From Pyropia haitanensis (lineage: Eukaryota > Rhodophyta > Bangiophyceae > Bangiales > Bangiaceae): DNA of 64,000 bases. Each line of letters begins with the position of its first letter. Position 1 is the stretch's first letter. The translations under genes and the position numbers were made by a program. Positions 1 to 10,251 of this stretch are shown here, one piece after another. Under the pieces are notes generated by a model. It ran no database searches. It was not told the origin of the DNA and saw nothing but the letters and a program-made list of their open reading frames with translations. The DNA lies in NCBI GenBank assembly GCA_008729055.1, contig SDUX01000010.1, forward strand, positions 3,177,090 through 3,241,089. Reading direction: 5' to 3'.

Positions 1-54
1 CACCACCACCGCCGCCATTGCCACCGCCACCACCACCACCACCACCACCACCAC
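1..54. repeat. (CAC)n / (CCG)n microsatellite
   Basis: The window opens in imperfect CAC and CCG trinucleotide repeats. A second pure CAC tract lies at about 221-250. No gene can be read from it alone; it may be the 5' end of, or leader for, the gene that follows. Confidence 0.8.
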
Positions 55-130
55 CGCCGCCAACCGTCCACGCCCGCGGCACTGCCGCCGTCGCGGCCAC
101 CCACCGGCGGCCACACCCGCGACGGCCACC

Positions 131-708
131 ATGGGCGCCGCCTCCTCGCTCGCCGCCGCCGCCCGCCCCGCACCGACCGCCCGCCATTGCGGGGCGCCGC
201 CACCGTCGGCGGCGGTGGCCGCCACCACCACCACCACCACCACCACCACCGCCGCCACCGCCGCCGCCGTTGATGGTGGCGGCGGTGGCGGCGGTGACGG
301 CGGCGGCGGTGGGGGTGGGGGGGGGGTGGGGGGGGTGGCGGTGGCGGTGGCCACTGGCCGCCGCCGCTGCTGGTGTTGGCACGGGCGGCGCGGCTGGTCC
401 CGCCCGCGGCGGCGGCGGCGGTGGCGCCGGTGGCGGCGGGTGGAGACGGGATGGGGGACGACCGGCAGGTGCCGCGTGGGTGCTGGGGGGGGGAGGGATT
501 GGCGGGTGCGCCGCGGAGGGGGGGGGGGGGGTGCCGCGGGCGTTGGCTGGCGTCGCCGCGCGTCGGCGGCGGCGACGGTCGGCGCGGGGGGTCGGCCGGA
601 GCGGCCGGCCGGCCGCGGCGGGGGGCGCCCACTCTGGCGGGTGCCGTCTGTCCGCGCGGGGATGGGGGGGGGGGGGGGCGCCGCGTCGCCAGTCGCACCG
701 CCCGTAGG

Positions 709-753
<45 letters not shown>

Positions 754-847
754 CGCCCCGGTGGTGCCCGTGCCGCCGGTGGGTGCGGCTGACGCGGGCG
801 TCGCGTCGGCGGTGGCGGCGGTGCTCGCCGCGACCGTGGCGGCGGAA

Positions 848-893
<46 letters not shown>

Positions 894-2005
894 CCGCACC
901 GCCACCGCCACCGCCACCGCCGTTGCCGGCGGCGGCCCCCACGGACGGCGGCGTGGCGGCGGTGGCCCGGCGTGGGCGGGTGACCGCCGTGGACACTGCG
1001 GCGGCGCCGACGTTGGCAACCGCCGTCGATGGGGACGACGCCGCGGCGGCGGCGGCGGCGGCGGCGGCGGTGGGGGCGGCGGTGCGGGCGGTGCTGGGGG
1101 TGGCGGCGGCGTCGGGGGCGGCGGCGACGGCGGCGGCGGCGGCGGCAGTGGGGGCGCCGGAGGTGGGTGGCGTGGGGGGGGTGCCGCTGATGGACGGAGG
1201 GGGGGGGGGCGCCGCGGCGGCGGCGGCCGGATGGCGGCGGTGCGTCACGCGGGGACTCCGGGCGGAGGTGGTGGACGTTGCCGCGTGGGGGACCCGCCGT
1301 GTGGGTGGCGTGGACGGCTTGCTGTCTGCCGAGGTACGTGCCCGTTGCTTTGTAGGGGGGGGGGGGGGGGTGGGCGGCGGGCGACGGTGGACGCGCGGCG
1401 GCACCGGCGCGTGCGCTCGCTCCGTTTCCGAGGCGGCGTCGGGCGTGTTGGTGCCCCGCCCGCCGCCACGACCGGCCGGTGGGCCGCCGCCGTCGGCCGC
1501 ACACGCACGTGTCTGACCTTGTGGGGTGGGAGTTCCGTCTGCACCGCCGTCTGGCTTGGCCTTGTCCGTGTCCGTTGGCGGTGGGTGGGTGGGCGGGTCC
1601 GCCGGCGGCGGTGGGATTGGCCGCCGCGCTGCGCAGTCGCGGCACGCGGCGGCGGCGGTGGTGGAGGCGGCCGCCCACCGCCGCTCCCGCTGCGTCGCCG
1701 AGTACCTGTGGCGGGTGGCCACCTTCCTCGACGCCACCGCCGCCACACGGCTGCCGCCCGACGCTGACGCCAATGCCGACGACGCGGACGCAGGGGCAGA
1801 CGCGGCCGCCGACGCGGCGGGCCGACACGGGCGCGACGCGCCGGCCGGCGACGCGCGGGCCGACCGCGGCGACGCGGGACACGCCGCCACGCCTGTGCTG
1901 GCGGCGGCGGGCGGGCACGCCCGCCGCGCCCCTCTCTGTGGCGGCGGCAGTGACAGCGGTGGCGGTGGCGGTGGCGGTGGCGGTGGCGGTGGCGGTGGCG
2001 GTGGC

Positions 2006-2049
<44 letters not shown>

Positions 2050-2191
2050 ACCGCCGCCGCCCGCGGCACGTGCCGGCACGCTGCTCGGCACCCTGTGCGA
2101 GGGCGGGTGGGCCGACGCCGCCGCGGGCGTGGCTGGTACGGCGGCGCCCGCGGTCGCGGCGCTGCGGGCGGCGTATGGGTGCGCAGCGTGA
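131..2191 (+). CDS. Ala/Gly-rich hypothetical protein, two-exon model
   Basis: Unrecognised protein. One frame carries a Met at 131 and non-repetitive coding-like sequence just before 1333. A GAG|GTACGT donor at 1334 and a TGCGCAG acceptor ending at 1636 define a 303-nt phase-0 intron. Across it the frame continues into a helical stretch (residues such as EYLWRVATFLDATAA), an Asp/Ala-rich segment, a poly-Gly tract from the (GGTGGC)n/(GGC)n repeat near 1960-2048, and a C-terminus ending at TGA 2189-2191. Between about 310 and 700 the best coding frame shifts at G homopolymers (for example near 310-330 and 520-530), so the N-terminal half is unsure. No domain, signal peptide or known motif is recognised. 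The splice and the C-terminal exon are better supported than the start. Confidence 0.45.
1960..2048. repeat. (GGTGGC)n then (GGC)n tract
   Basis: Hexanucleotide GGTGGC repeats run into pure GGC repeats inside the second exon of the 131-2191 gene, encoding about 30 consecutive Gly. Confidence 0.85.
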
Positions 2192-4304
2192 GCGCCAGAC
2201 AAAGTGGGGGGCGGGAGGACGCTCCGTTTGGAGGGAGGGGGCGGGTGGGGTGGGGTGGAAATGGCAGAGGAGGGGGTTGGCGTTGGGAGGGGGAGCGCAG
2301 AGGAGGACTGCTGATGGAGTGCAGAGTAGAGGCAGAGGGCGGTAGCGGTTGGGACAGGTCGTCCGCGTGTAGCCGGTGGGCGTCTTGTCGTGCGCCCAAG
2401 TTGAGGGAGGCAAGCTCGGTGGTCTGAGGGATGCACGTCGGCCGGGGGGGGTGCACGCGCGTCGGTTGACACAGTCACTGCGTGCCCGTTGCCTGGCGCG
2501 TCTGGAATGGGCGGCTGTGCGCACGGCGGGCGGCCGACACGGGAGGACGCGCCCGCCCGCGGGTCCTCACCGACCACAGCGGGCGGCCGCGTGTGGGCCA
2601 GCTCGCCGGCTGCCGCGGGTGCCCCCGTCCCGCCCGCGCTGCCCTACCCCCCGCCCTTCCCAGCATCCCACTCCCTCCCTGCCGGCCCGCCGCGGCGGCC
2701 GCCGCGCTCGTCACCCGCGGCAGCGCTCCGCTGCGGCGCCGCCGGCGCGCGCGTGGCCACCGCCGCCGTGGCCGGCGCGACCGCGGCAGCCGCCGCGGCC
2801 GCGGGCCGCCGCACCCGCCCCGCCGGCGGGCGGCCGCCGCGGCCACAAGCCGCCGCCGCCGCGGCCGGCCAGCAGAGGCGACCGACCCGCCGACGGGGGC
2901 GGCGGCAGCCGCGGCGGCGGGAGGTACCCACCCGGCCGGTAGCGCCTTGCCACTCGTTGCCGCCGCAGGCGGGGTGGCCGCCGCCGCCACCGCCGTCGCC
3001 GCCGCGACCACCCGCACGCCCACCGCGGCGGCCGCCGCCTCGGCGACGGGGATCCAGCACGGGTAAAGACGAATCCCAAAGTAGGACAGAACAAGGACCT
3101 CCCGTTCGTCAGGAGGATGGGCACATGCCACCAGCAGGCAACAGCTCTTGAGACATGCCAGACGCCAGCGGCGGAGCGTGGTAGCGGAGCGTCTTGTACT
3201 GAAAATACATCGGCTGCTCGTCGTGCGTATGGACGCGATGGGGGGCGCCCGGTGACCGCTACCTTGCCTGGGGTTCCGACACCGCTGGTCAAGGGGTGGG
3301 GTCTGTGCTCCCCACCGTCGTGCCCCACACTGCATGGCCATGCACCGTGTACCGGCGCGCGCCGCGGCGGCGACGGCGGACGTGCCCGCGGCTTCTGGCG
3401 GCGTGTGTGTGGCTGTGTGGTGTCGTCGGTTGGGTGATGGCGGTGCTGGGCGGCGGACGACCAATCCTCTGTCCGCCCCGCCAACACAACCGGCGCGCCG
3501 CTACCGGCACCTCCCACGCCGTTGGCGTGGCGGATCGCGGCGCCGACGGGGTGGTGATGGCGGTGGCGGCGGCCGGCCGCGGCGAGGCGGCGGTGGTGGC
3601 CGGCGACGCGCGGGTTGGTGGCGGACGGGCGGCGGCGGCGGCTGGCGGCGTGCCCCGGTGGTGGCGGGCGCGTGGGCGGTTGCGGCCGCCGTCGGGCGGT
3701 GGGCGGCCGACGGGCGCGGGCGTCAGCGGTGCGGCCGTGCCGATGCCGCCCGTGCGAGGCGCGTGACTCCCGGCTCCCCGTCGCCTATCGCAGCAGCGGC
3801 GGCTGCGACGGCGGCGGCGGCGACGGCAGCAGCCCGACCGAGACGGCGGATGACTGCGCCGGCGGGCTCGTGCCGGGCGGTAGTGTGACGGGGGGGCTGT
3901 ACCCATTCGTGGTGCGGGCTGCACCGCGGCACCGTGCTACGTGGTGGATGATGACCCGGTTGAGTGGTTGTATGCCCGCACCACCATGCTTTGTTCCCCG
4001 GCACCCCGTTACTCCCCTGACCTTTCCGCCTTTCCCTCTACCCAATCCTTTTTGTTCGCCCTCGGTGACTAATTGTGGGTGATCGCGTGACGACGGCGAT
4101 CGCGTCGCCGCTGGCGGGCCGTTGTACCATGGGTGACAGTGGCGTTGGGCACAGGGTGGTGTTGGGGGTGGGGTGGCGATCTCCCTCCGTGCGCGTTTGC
4201 ATTGACGTCGCCCTGACGTGGACGTCGTCTCCCATGTGGGTGCGCCGACGGGTCGCGGCGATGGCGGGGCGGTCGCGGTGGCGGTCGACGTCGACCGGGC
4301 GACG
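2192..4304. other. Intergenic, no supported gene
   Basis: Long open frames occur on both strands, but they are arginine/proline/alanine shadows of GC-rich sequence. None carries a recognisable domain or a convincing splice pair. The segment near 3060-3330 is less repetitive and could hold an exon on the minus strand, but I cannot support a model. Confidence 0.5.
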
Positions 4305-5352
4305 ATGAGGCCGGTCGGCGGCGTGCTGGCTGCGGTATTGTTGTCGGCGGTGGCAGCTGTACCGGCGGTGGCCAGCGGCGGGACTTGGGGCGGTAATTGG
4401 GCTGCACCGGGCTTGTTCTTGCGCGGGGGGTGGCGAGCACTCTCCGCTCGAGTTTTGCTTCACCCCGGCCGACATGGCGCTGTGGCTGACCGCGGCGCAC
4501 TTTCTCGCGGCAGTCGACAAAGACTTGTCGGCGCGCCCCGCCCAGGAGGCGCTCTACATGCTCGCAGCTGTTGGCGGGGTGCTGCGGCTCGTCGCCGACG
4601 TGGCCGCCGCGGAAGAGCCCGACGAGGCCGCGCGGCTGCTGCCGGCGGCCGCCACGTTTGTTGATTGGTCGTGGGAGGGGGTGGCGCCAAGCTTCTTTGT
4701 CGTTCTCTCGGACGAGGTGGCGCTGTCTTGGGGGAGGGGGAAGGGGCGGGAGCTGCCAGCGCTGGCGCCGGCTTTGTCGGTGGCGGCTACGGCAGGGACG
4801 GTGCGGCGCACCTGGTGCGCGTTGCGGTTGTGGTGGTGTTGAAGTGGATGGTTGGGGCGGTCGATCCCGGGGCGACGACGGTGCCGTATCGGTTCGCGCT
4901 CCTCGTTCTCGCCGCCATCTGGACCGTGGTGGATGTCGCGACGCCAGGTCCGCCGTCGCCACCGGCGGTCGACTGGGTTGTGTCTGGCCAGGCCGCACTG
5001 GTGTCGCTGCTCGTCGCTGTGCTGCAATCGCTGTGGCCGTGTCGGCGCTGCGCCTCGGCGCTGCGCCGCCGGCGCCCTCTTAGGGCGTCTTCGCCGCTTC
5101 GATGCGCCAGCGGCGCCCCCGCCGGCCGGGGGGGGCGTATCCTTCGCCGGCGGGGCCGCGCGCGCGGGCGCGCCGTCGGAGGAAGCGGCGCTGGGCTCTG
5201 TTTTGGATGTGGTCGCTACGCTCCTAGACACCATCGTCACCTCGCGCCGCTGGCGGGTGGTGGTAGCGGGGTGGGTGACGCTCCTTGACGCCGCGTGGGC
5301 CTCGAGGGCACTCCTGGGCGCGCTCCCGACGCTGGTCGACGCGGTTGTGTAG
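4305..5352 (+). CDS. Putative secreted helical protein, several short introns
   Basis: The Met at 4305 starts a good signal peptide (basic Arg at position 2, hydrophobic Leu/Ala/Val core, AVA-SG-type cleavage site near residue 24). Good coding sequence then appears in three frames in turn: about 4440-4713, about 4796-5035, and about 5080-5352, ending in TAG. The second change fits an intron of roughly 82 nt ending GGCAG at 4795. The third fits a 43-nt intron ending TCTTAG near 5082. The first change falls at a G-run (about 4426-4431) with no clear splice pair. The three blocks look like degenerate repeats of a hydrophobic helical unit (for example VLRLVADVAAAEEPD, VLAAIWTVVDVA, VLDVVATLLDTIV). 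Function unknown. It may be a pseudogene if the shifts are real. Confidence 0.4.
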
Positions 5353-5449
5353 GTGCTGGCCCACGGGTCGTCGCCGACGGCGGCGGCCGTAGCCGACGAC
5401 GCCCGCGGCGGCGGCGGCGGTGGCGCCTGGGCCAGCGTCGTTGCCCGCG

Positions 5450-5911
5450 ATGGCATGGGCGCGGCCGACCCAGGCGGCGACGCCGGCTGGCCGCACGGTC
5501 TTGTCGAGCGCGGAGTGCTCGTTCATCAAGCCCCGTTACCATGGCTACCCGTCCGCCGCGGTGTTCGCGGCGGTCGACGCGAACAGCGCGCTGTACGTGG
5601 TCACCGCCGACGACGGGTCGCTGGGGAGGGGAGAGGGTGCGCCACCCGTCGCGTGCGCCTCAGCCTCTTCATCCCGCGCGTCGCAACGGCGGACACGTCC
5701 CTGGGCGGGGTGGCCATCCAGCCCGCTTCCGCGTGCACGTCCTCCTTGGGTTCCTTCACCGCGGAGCGGTGCGCGACGCGGACCCGCACGGTTTCTTTAG
5801 GGACTTGCGGCTCGCTTGCGGCGGCGGCGGCGGTGGCTGTGGTGGCGGCTGCGTTGGCAGGGGTAGCTTCGTTGGCGGTGGTGGCGGAGGCGGCATCGGC
5901 GGAGCTAGATA
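5450..5911 (+). CDS. Hypothetical exons with C-terminal hydrophobic segment
   Basis: One frame reads a plausible globular stretch (FIKPRYHGYPSAAVFAAVDA, then YVVTADD) up to 5616. A 47-nt GT-AG intron (5617-5663, acceptor GCCTCAG) then joins it in phase 2 to LFIPRVATADTSLGGVAIQP in another frame. The second exon ends in a hydrophobic Ala/Val helix at about 5818-5895, possibly a membrane anchor. True start and end are unknown: the second frame stays open to 6270. It could be a separate gene, a 3' part of the 4305-5352 gene, or part of an extracellular N-terminus for the receptor-like gene downstream. No family is recognised. Confidence 0.35.
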
Positions 5912-6656
5912 GCACATCACGAGCAGCGTCCCGTCCGCGTGGGTGTGCACTCGCGCTTTGGCCGCGGCCGCTGTGCATGCGCCGGCCCCGCTGTGGCGCT
6001 GCCGACGCTCGAGATAGCTGCCTGTGGCGCTTGGCGCCCCCTCCCGCCCCACGCGTGCGCTGTTCGTGCCTGGGGCCATGCTCGCTGGTGCAGCGATGTC
6101 GCGGTGGCGGCAGCCGCGAACCCCGATGCGAAGCGGCGACGCTCGCTGTGAGGTGGCCAACCGTCTTCCGTTTTTGGTCGGCCGTCGCGTGGGTAGCCGG
6201 GTGCCTACCATCCGCCATTCTCCTCCCACTGTCTGACTCACCCCCCTACACCTCGCCGTGTCCCCGGTGATCTTCATGCGCGCTGATTGGCGGAGCTCGG
6301 GACGTCCGATACAGTCACGGCCCCGCGGTGTTAAGGGACGGCGGACTGCTGGACATCCGGACCTGAGGGCCGCTCGTACGCCGTGGTCCTGATCCATCTC
6401 GCGCCGGACTGGGCGGACTTCTGACTGCGAGGTGGCAGTCACGAGGCGTGGCGCGGACCGCATTGCCGACCAATCCTTGATGCATCGATCCGACTTGTTC
6501 ATGGTTGTTGGGCAGCCTGCGGTCCACGACGCGGATAGCCTGCGCGCTCGTTGCGACGACTATCGCCAGCTGCACGCGTCCGCCTTTCCTCTGGTGGCCG
6601 TCTTCTCGCTGGCTTCAGGCAGCCGCTGCTCTTTGCCCTCCCGGACACCCACCGCC

Positions 6657-8977
6657 ATGCGCCCTTCGCCGCCTCGTTATTATGGGTGTGCGGGTGCTGG
6701 CCGAGGAATCGTGACGCCGTTCCACTTGGCTGCGTTCGTCTCCCGCTTCTGTGTGATGGGACTCGTGGCGGTGGTTGGGGCGGGCCCGGCGGTGGGGTCT
6801 GGTGGCGGGACGGAGTTGATGACAGCTGCCGTTGCGCGGGACGTTGCGGCGGAGAGCTCCAGTAACGGGTGCGCGAGGCGTCTCTTCACCCACCCCGAGG
6901 ACTTTGCGCCATGCGCGTCGGGCACGACCTGCTTCCTCTTCCTTCATGAGGAGCCCTTTTCGCGTGACAACCCATTGGCGGCGCGTGCCGAAAAGCTCGA
7001 CCCCCGGGTGCCTTTTCTGTGCAGAGACCACGGTCTGTACGGGCAGGATGGTCTGGCCTGGGCGATCTACGATGAGCTTCTGCCCAACAGCAGCGACTTG
7101 TGTGCCTTTGCGGGCACTGGCAGCGAGTGCACGTTCAACGGCCTTATCCAGCTGATTAATGACACTAGGGACCGGGCTGACCACCCGGGGTTTGGGATGG
7201 GTTTGGCGCTGCACGGGACGTGGGTGTTCTCGGAGGAGCGTGCCTTCTTGGCAACGGCGTCTGACGCGTACATGGAGGTACTGTGGCGTCCATGACGCGA
7301 CGCGAGGTGGACTACTGGGCGTGTCGCCAGCTGCCATTGCTGAAGCATCGCGCATGTGTTGGAGGCGAGAGAGAGCTGTCGTGAGGCAACTGCTGGCTTA
7401 CTTTTTCCATGCGGTGGGCGGATAACTGATCACCGCTGCGCTTCTTGACTTTGTGTTTGACACGACTGGATGGTCACTTTCTGTTGTTGGTGTGGCCTCG
7501 TGAACTCTCGGGCGTCGACGCTTTTCTTCTCGTGCTCGGCTTGGCTTAACTGTTTGGACCTGTACGCAGAACCAAATGGTGCTGGTGCGTCGTAAAGATT
7601 CCGACGGCTTTCAGACGGAATCAAAGAGCGTTTTTTCTGCCATCGTCCGCCCGTTTGCTGGCGACACGTGGACCCTGTTGCTGTGTGTGGTGGTGGCCTA
7701 CGTGCTGATCCTGGTGGTTCTGTCGGTATCGGGACCAGCTCCTGTCTTACGTAGGCAACCACTCCGGCTGCAGCTGCTGCGGGTGCTGTGGAACTTGTGC
7801 GTTTGAGTGGGGGGGCACGCCACCCAGGTGTTGTGTGCCTTTCGCGAGTCCCACACGTTGCCCAGTCTCCCGCACGATGCCTGTTTCATGGCGGTGCGTG
7901 TATGGCTGCGAGGTGTCGTGTCTCACACGCTGTACTTGCACTCTGCGTGGCGTCTCGATGCGTGCTGCTGTGCCATGACGCTGGCTTCCTTGGCTGGTCG
8001 GTTGCTACTCTCTTCCGGCACTCTTCGTGGGCAGCATTCACCTCGTCACGGGCGTTGACGTGGTGCAACACCGGCAACACCGGCAAGACCTTGCAGTTGG
8101 GCTGGCCTCGCTCCGCGCCCACGTCGCAGTGATCATTTTCTTTTTCCTAGCATTCTACGAGGCCGCTCTGATTCTTAGCAAGACGCCAACCGGCCTTATT
8201 GTTCCCGTCAGCGGCCTTACCGACCTGGAGCTTTGTCGCTGGACCGTGTTTGGCGGTGGTGCGAGGGAGAAGCTGTTGTTGAGTCTGGTGAACCGCGGCC
8301 GCAGCCCCGGTCGCCTCGCGACCCCCGAGAGTCGCACCTGGTCCACGTGCGGGTCGGTGTCTGAGTGCCTGAAGCAGGTTGTGACGGCCGAGTCAGTCAA
8401 CATCCCCCGCTGTACTCAGGCACCTATCCACCATGTCGAGGTACTTTTGTCTTGGTGGACGACCATCATCTCCGAGTTCCGCCGAAACCCACAGCTGTGT
8501 AATTCGCTTGAGGTTGTGGACGCTGAGGAGGAGTTTTACACCTTTGGCATGGGCTGGTTCTTTGCCGACGTCAACTTCTCGGCGCCGAACGCCACTGCGC
8601 ACCTGGCTACATGGGCACAACGGCGGCAAGAAGTCAATGCTGCTATTCGCCGTGGCCGTGAGACCCACGCGATTTCCCGGGTGATTAGGCGGGAGGTGGG
8701 GTTGGCGCTACCTTGCAATCCGCCGGACATACTGGTACGTGCCGAAAGCCTCTACGTGCCGGTGGGTATTCTACTCGTTTCAGGGGCGGTTAGTGCTGTG
8801 GCTGTGTTCAAAGTTTACCGGCACGTCGACGACTCTTTTGCTGCTGCAGCGGAAGAGGCGAACTCCGAGATGGACGACGAGGAGCAACTGGCGGCGGACC
8901 TTCCTCCAAGGGAGCTGTTTCTTCGTGGCCGCGATGCGCCGCCTCTTGTGACTGAGGCTGTCATCAATCGTGTCTAA
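6657..8977 (+). CDS. Ionotropic glutamate receptor-like membrane protein
   Basis: Three exons: 6657-7277, 7570-7750, 8097-8977 (introns 292 nt, phase 0, and 346 nt, phase 1; donors GAG|GTACTG and TTAC|GTAGGC, acceptors TACGCAG and CTTGCAG), about 560 residues. Order matches iGluR: hydrophobic leader; S1-like lobe with FNGLIQLIND and then GTWVFSEERAFLATASDAY, where the Arg falls where iGluRs hold the ligand carboxylate; a PFAGDTWTLLL segment entering TM1; TM3 with FYEAALIL in register with the family SYTANLAAF motif; S2-like lobe with TFGMGWFFADVNF; and a final helix (TM4) before an acidic tail. The lobes are Cys-rich and carry N-glycosylation sites, so they are probably extracellular. Odd point: only about 15 residues separate TM1 and TM3, leaving no room for the pore loop. 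The start is unsure (alternatives 6432 and 6756). Family call is by motif order, without alignment. Confidence 0.6.
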
Positions 8978-9650
8978 CGTACGACAGTCGCAGGGGGCAG
9001 AGGTGGAAAAGGACAGGGACGAGGACGCGGGCGCGGCTGGCGCTCGGGCGGGCGGCCGCGGTGGTGAGGGTGTGGATGGCGCCGCCGTTGCCACCGGCTG
9101 CCGCACCCCAGCGGCGGCTGTTTGACGTCCTCGGTGGCGTCGTTGTCTCGCGCACCATGCGCGTCCTGTCGTTCCCCCGCTCCCGGTCTGTCGACGGAGC
9201 TGCCGGTGGCGGCGGCGGCGGCAATGGCGGGCTCGCGCGCGTCGTTTGGAGAAACCCACGGGGGGCGTTGCGCGCGGCGGTTGCCTGCAGCCGCTACCGC
9301 TTCCCAGCGCAGCGCGCGGTCGCGTGTACGGCACGCCGGCGCACAGCATGGCGAGCGCCCGAGTCACGGCCGCCGCCGCGCGCGGCGGCCGAGCGCGGCG
9401 CCGCGGCGGCGGCGGTGGCGGTGGCGGCGGCGGCGGTGGCGGCGGTGGCGGTGGCGGCGGCGGCGGTGACGGTGACGATGGCAGCCGCAGCGTGCTGTAC
9501 GGCGCGTCGTTTGCCCACGCGGCGACAATCGCCGCGAGGAGCGGGCGGGGGGGGGGGGGGACGGTTGCCGAGCGAGCCGCCCCCGCCCGCTCACAGTGGG
9601 GCACAGCGGCCGCCGGCGGTCGGCCGGAGCGACGGCGGCGACGCGCGTGG

Positions 9651-9707
9651 GGCACTTGCGACGCGCGTGGGGCACTTGCGACGCGCGTGGGGCACTTGTA
9701 AGACTCC
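9651..9707. repeat. 20-bp tandem repeat, three copies
   Basis: A 20-bp unit beginning GACGCGCGTGGGGCACTTG is repeated three times head to tail, the last copy diverging at its end. Confidence 0.85.
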
Positions 9708-9958
9708 CCCCGCCGCCTCCACCGGCCCTTGTCGGGTGCGGCTGCTCGCGGCGGCAGGGCATTGCCGCCGTCGCGTGGCCGCCGTCTCTCGCGCACCGTG
9801 ACGCGCGCACACTCGCCGGCTGCCGCCACCTCCGTTGCCGCGGGTACCAGCTGTGGGGCGTGGCCGCCACGGTGGTGACTTGTTGGCGACGGTAGCCGCG
9901 GTCACGGCGTCGGGGGTTGGTGGGGAGGGGGAGGACGGAGGGGGAACGATGTGACCAG

Positions 9959-10039
9959 CCTTGCCTGTGTGGGCTTGTGGGCTTGCGCTAGTGGTGCCGC
10001 CTGCGTGGGCTTGCGGGCTTGCGTTGGTGGTGGCGCCTG
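9959..10039. repeat. About 38-bp imperfect tandem duplication
   Basis: Two adjacent copies of a unit containing GTGGGCTTGYGGGCTTGCG followed by GTGGTGCCGCCTGCG or GTGGTGGCGCCTGCG. Confidence 0.6.
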
Positions 10040-10251
10040 CGACTGCCGCGGCAGCGCCATTGACGTGCGTGCTGGGTGGGGGTGCTGGGCGACTCACGAG
10101 GGCTGAGGGACGAGGGACGGAGTCAAGAACTAGACTCGGCGCCTGGCCGCGCGGCCGCGTGGTTTTTTTGTGCCCTCGTTTTTTCGCAGGCGCACAGCCA
10201 CGGGTGGAGTGTGCAGCCTCGGCGGCGCCCGCGGGCGCCGCCGACCGTCGT

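Larger units (their letters stand above)
8978..10251. other. Low-complexity intergenic stretch
   Basis: GGC/GGT-rich DNA with two short tandem arrays (listed separately). It lies between the 3' end of the receptor-like gene and the 3' end of the minus-strand ankyrin gene. Open frames here are repeat artefacts. Confidence 0.5.

Noticed and set aside
9651..9707. Possible CRISPR-like array (three 20-bp repeats)
   Set aside because: The copies are directly adjacent with no spacers, and the genome is eukaryotic; it is a minisatellite.
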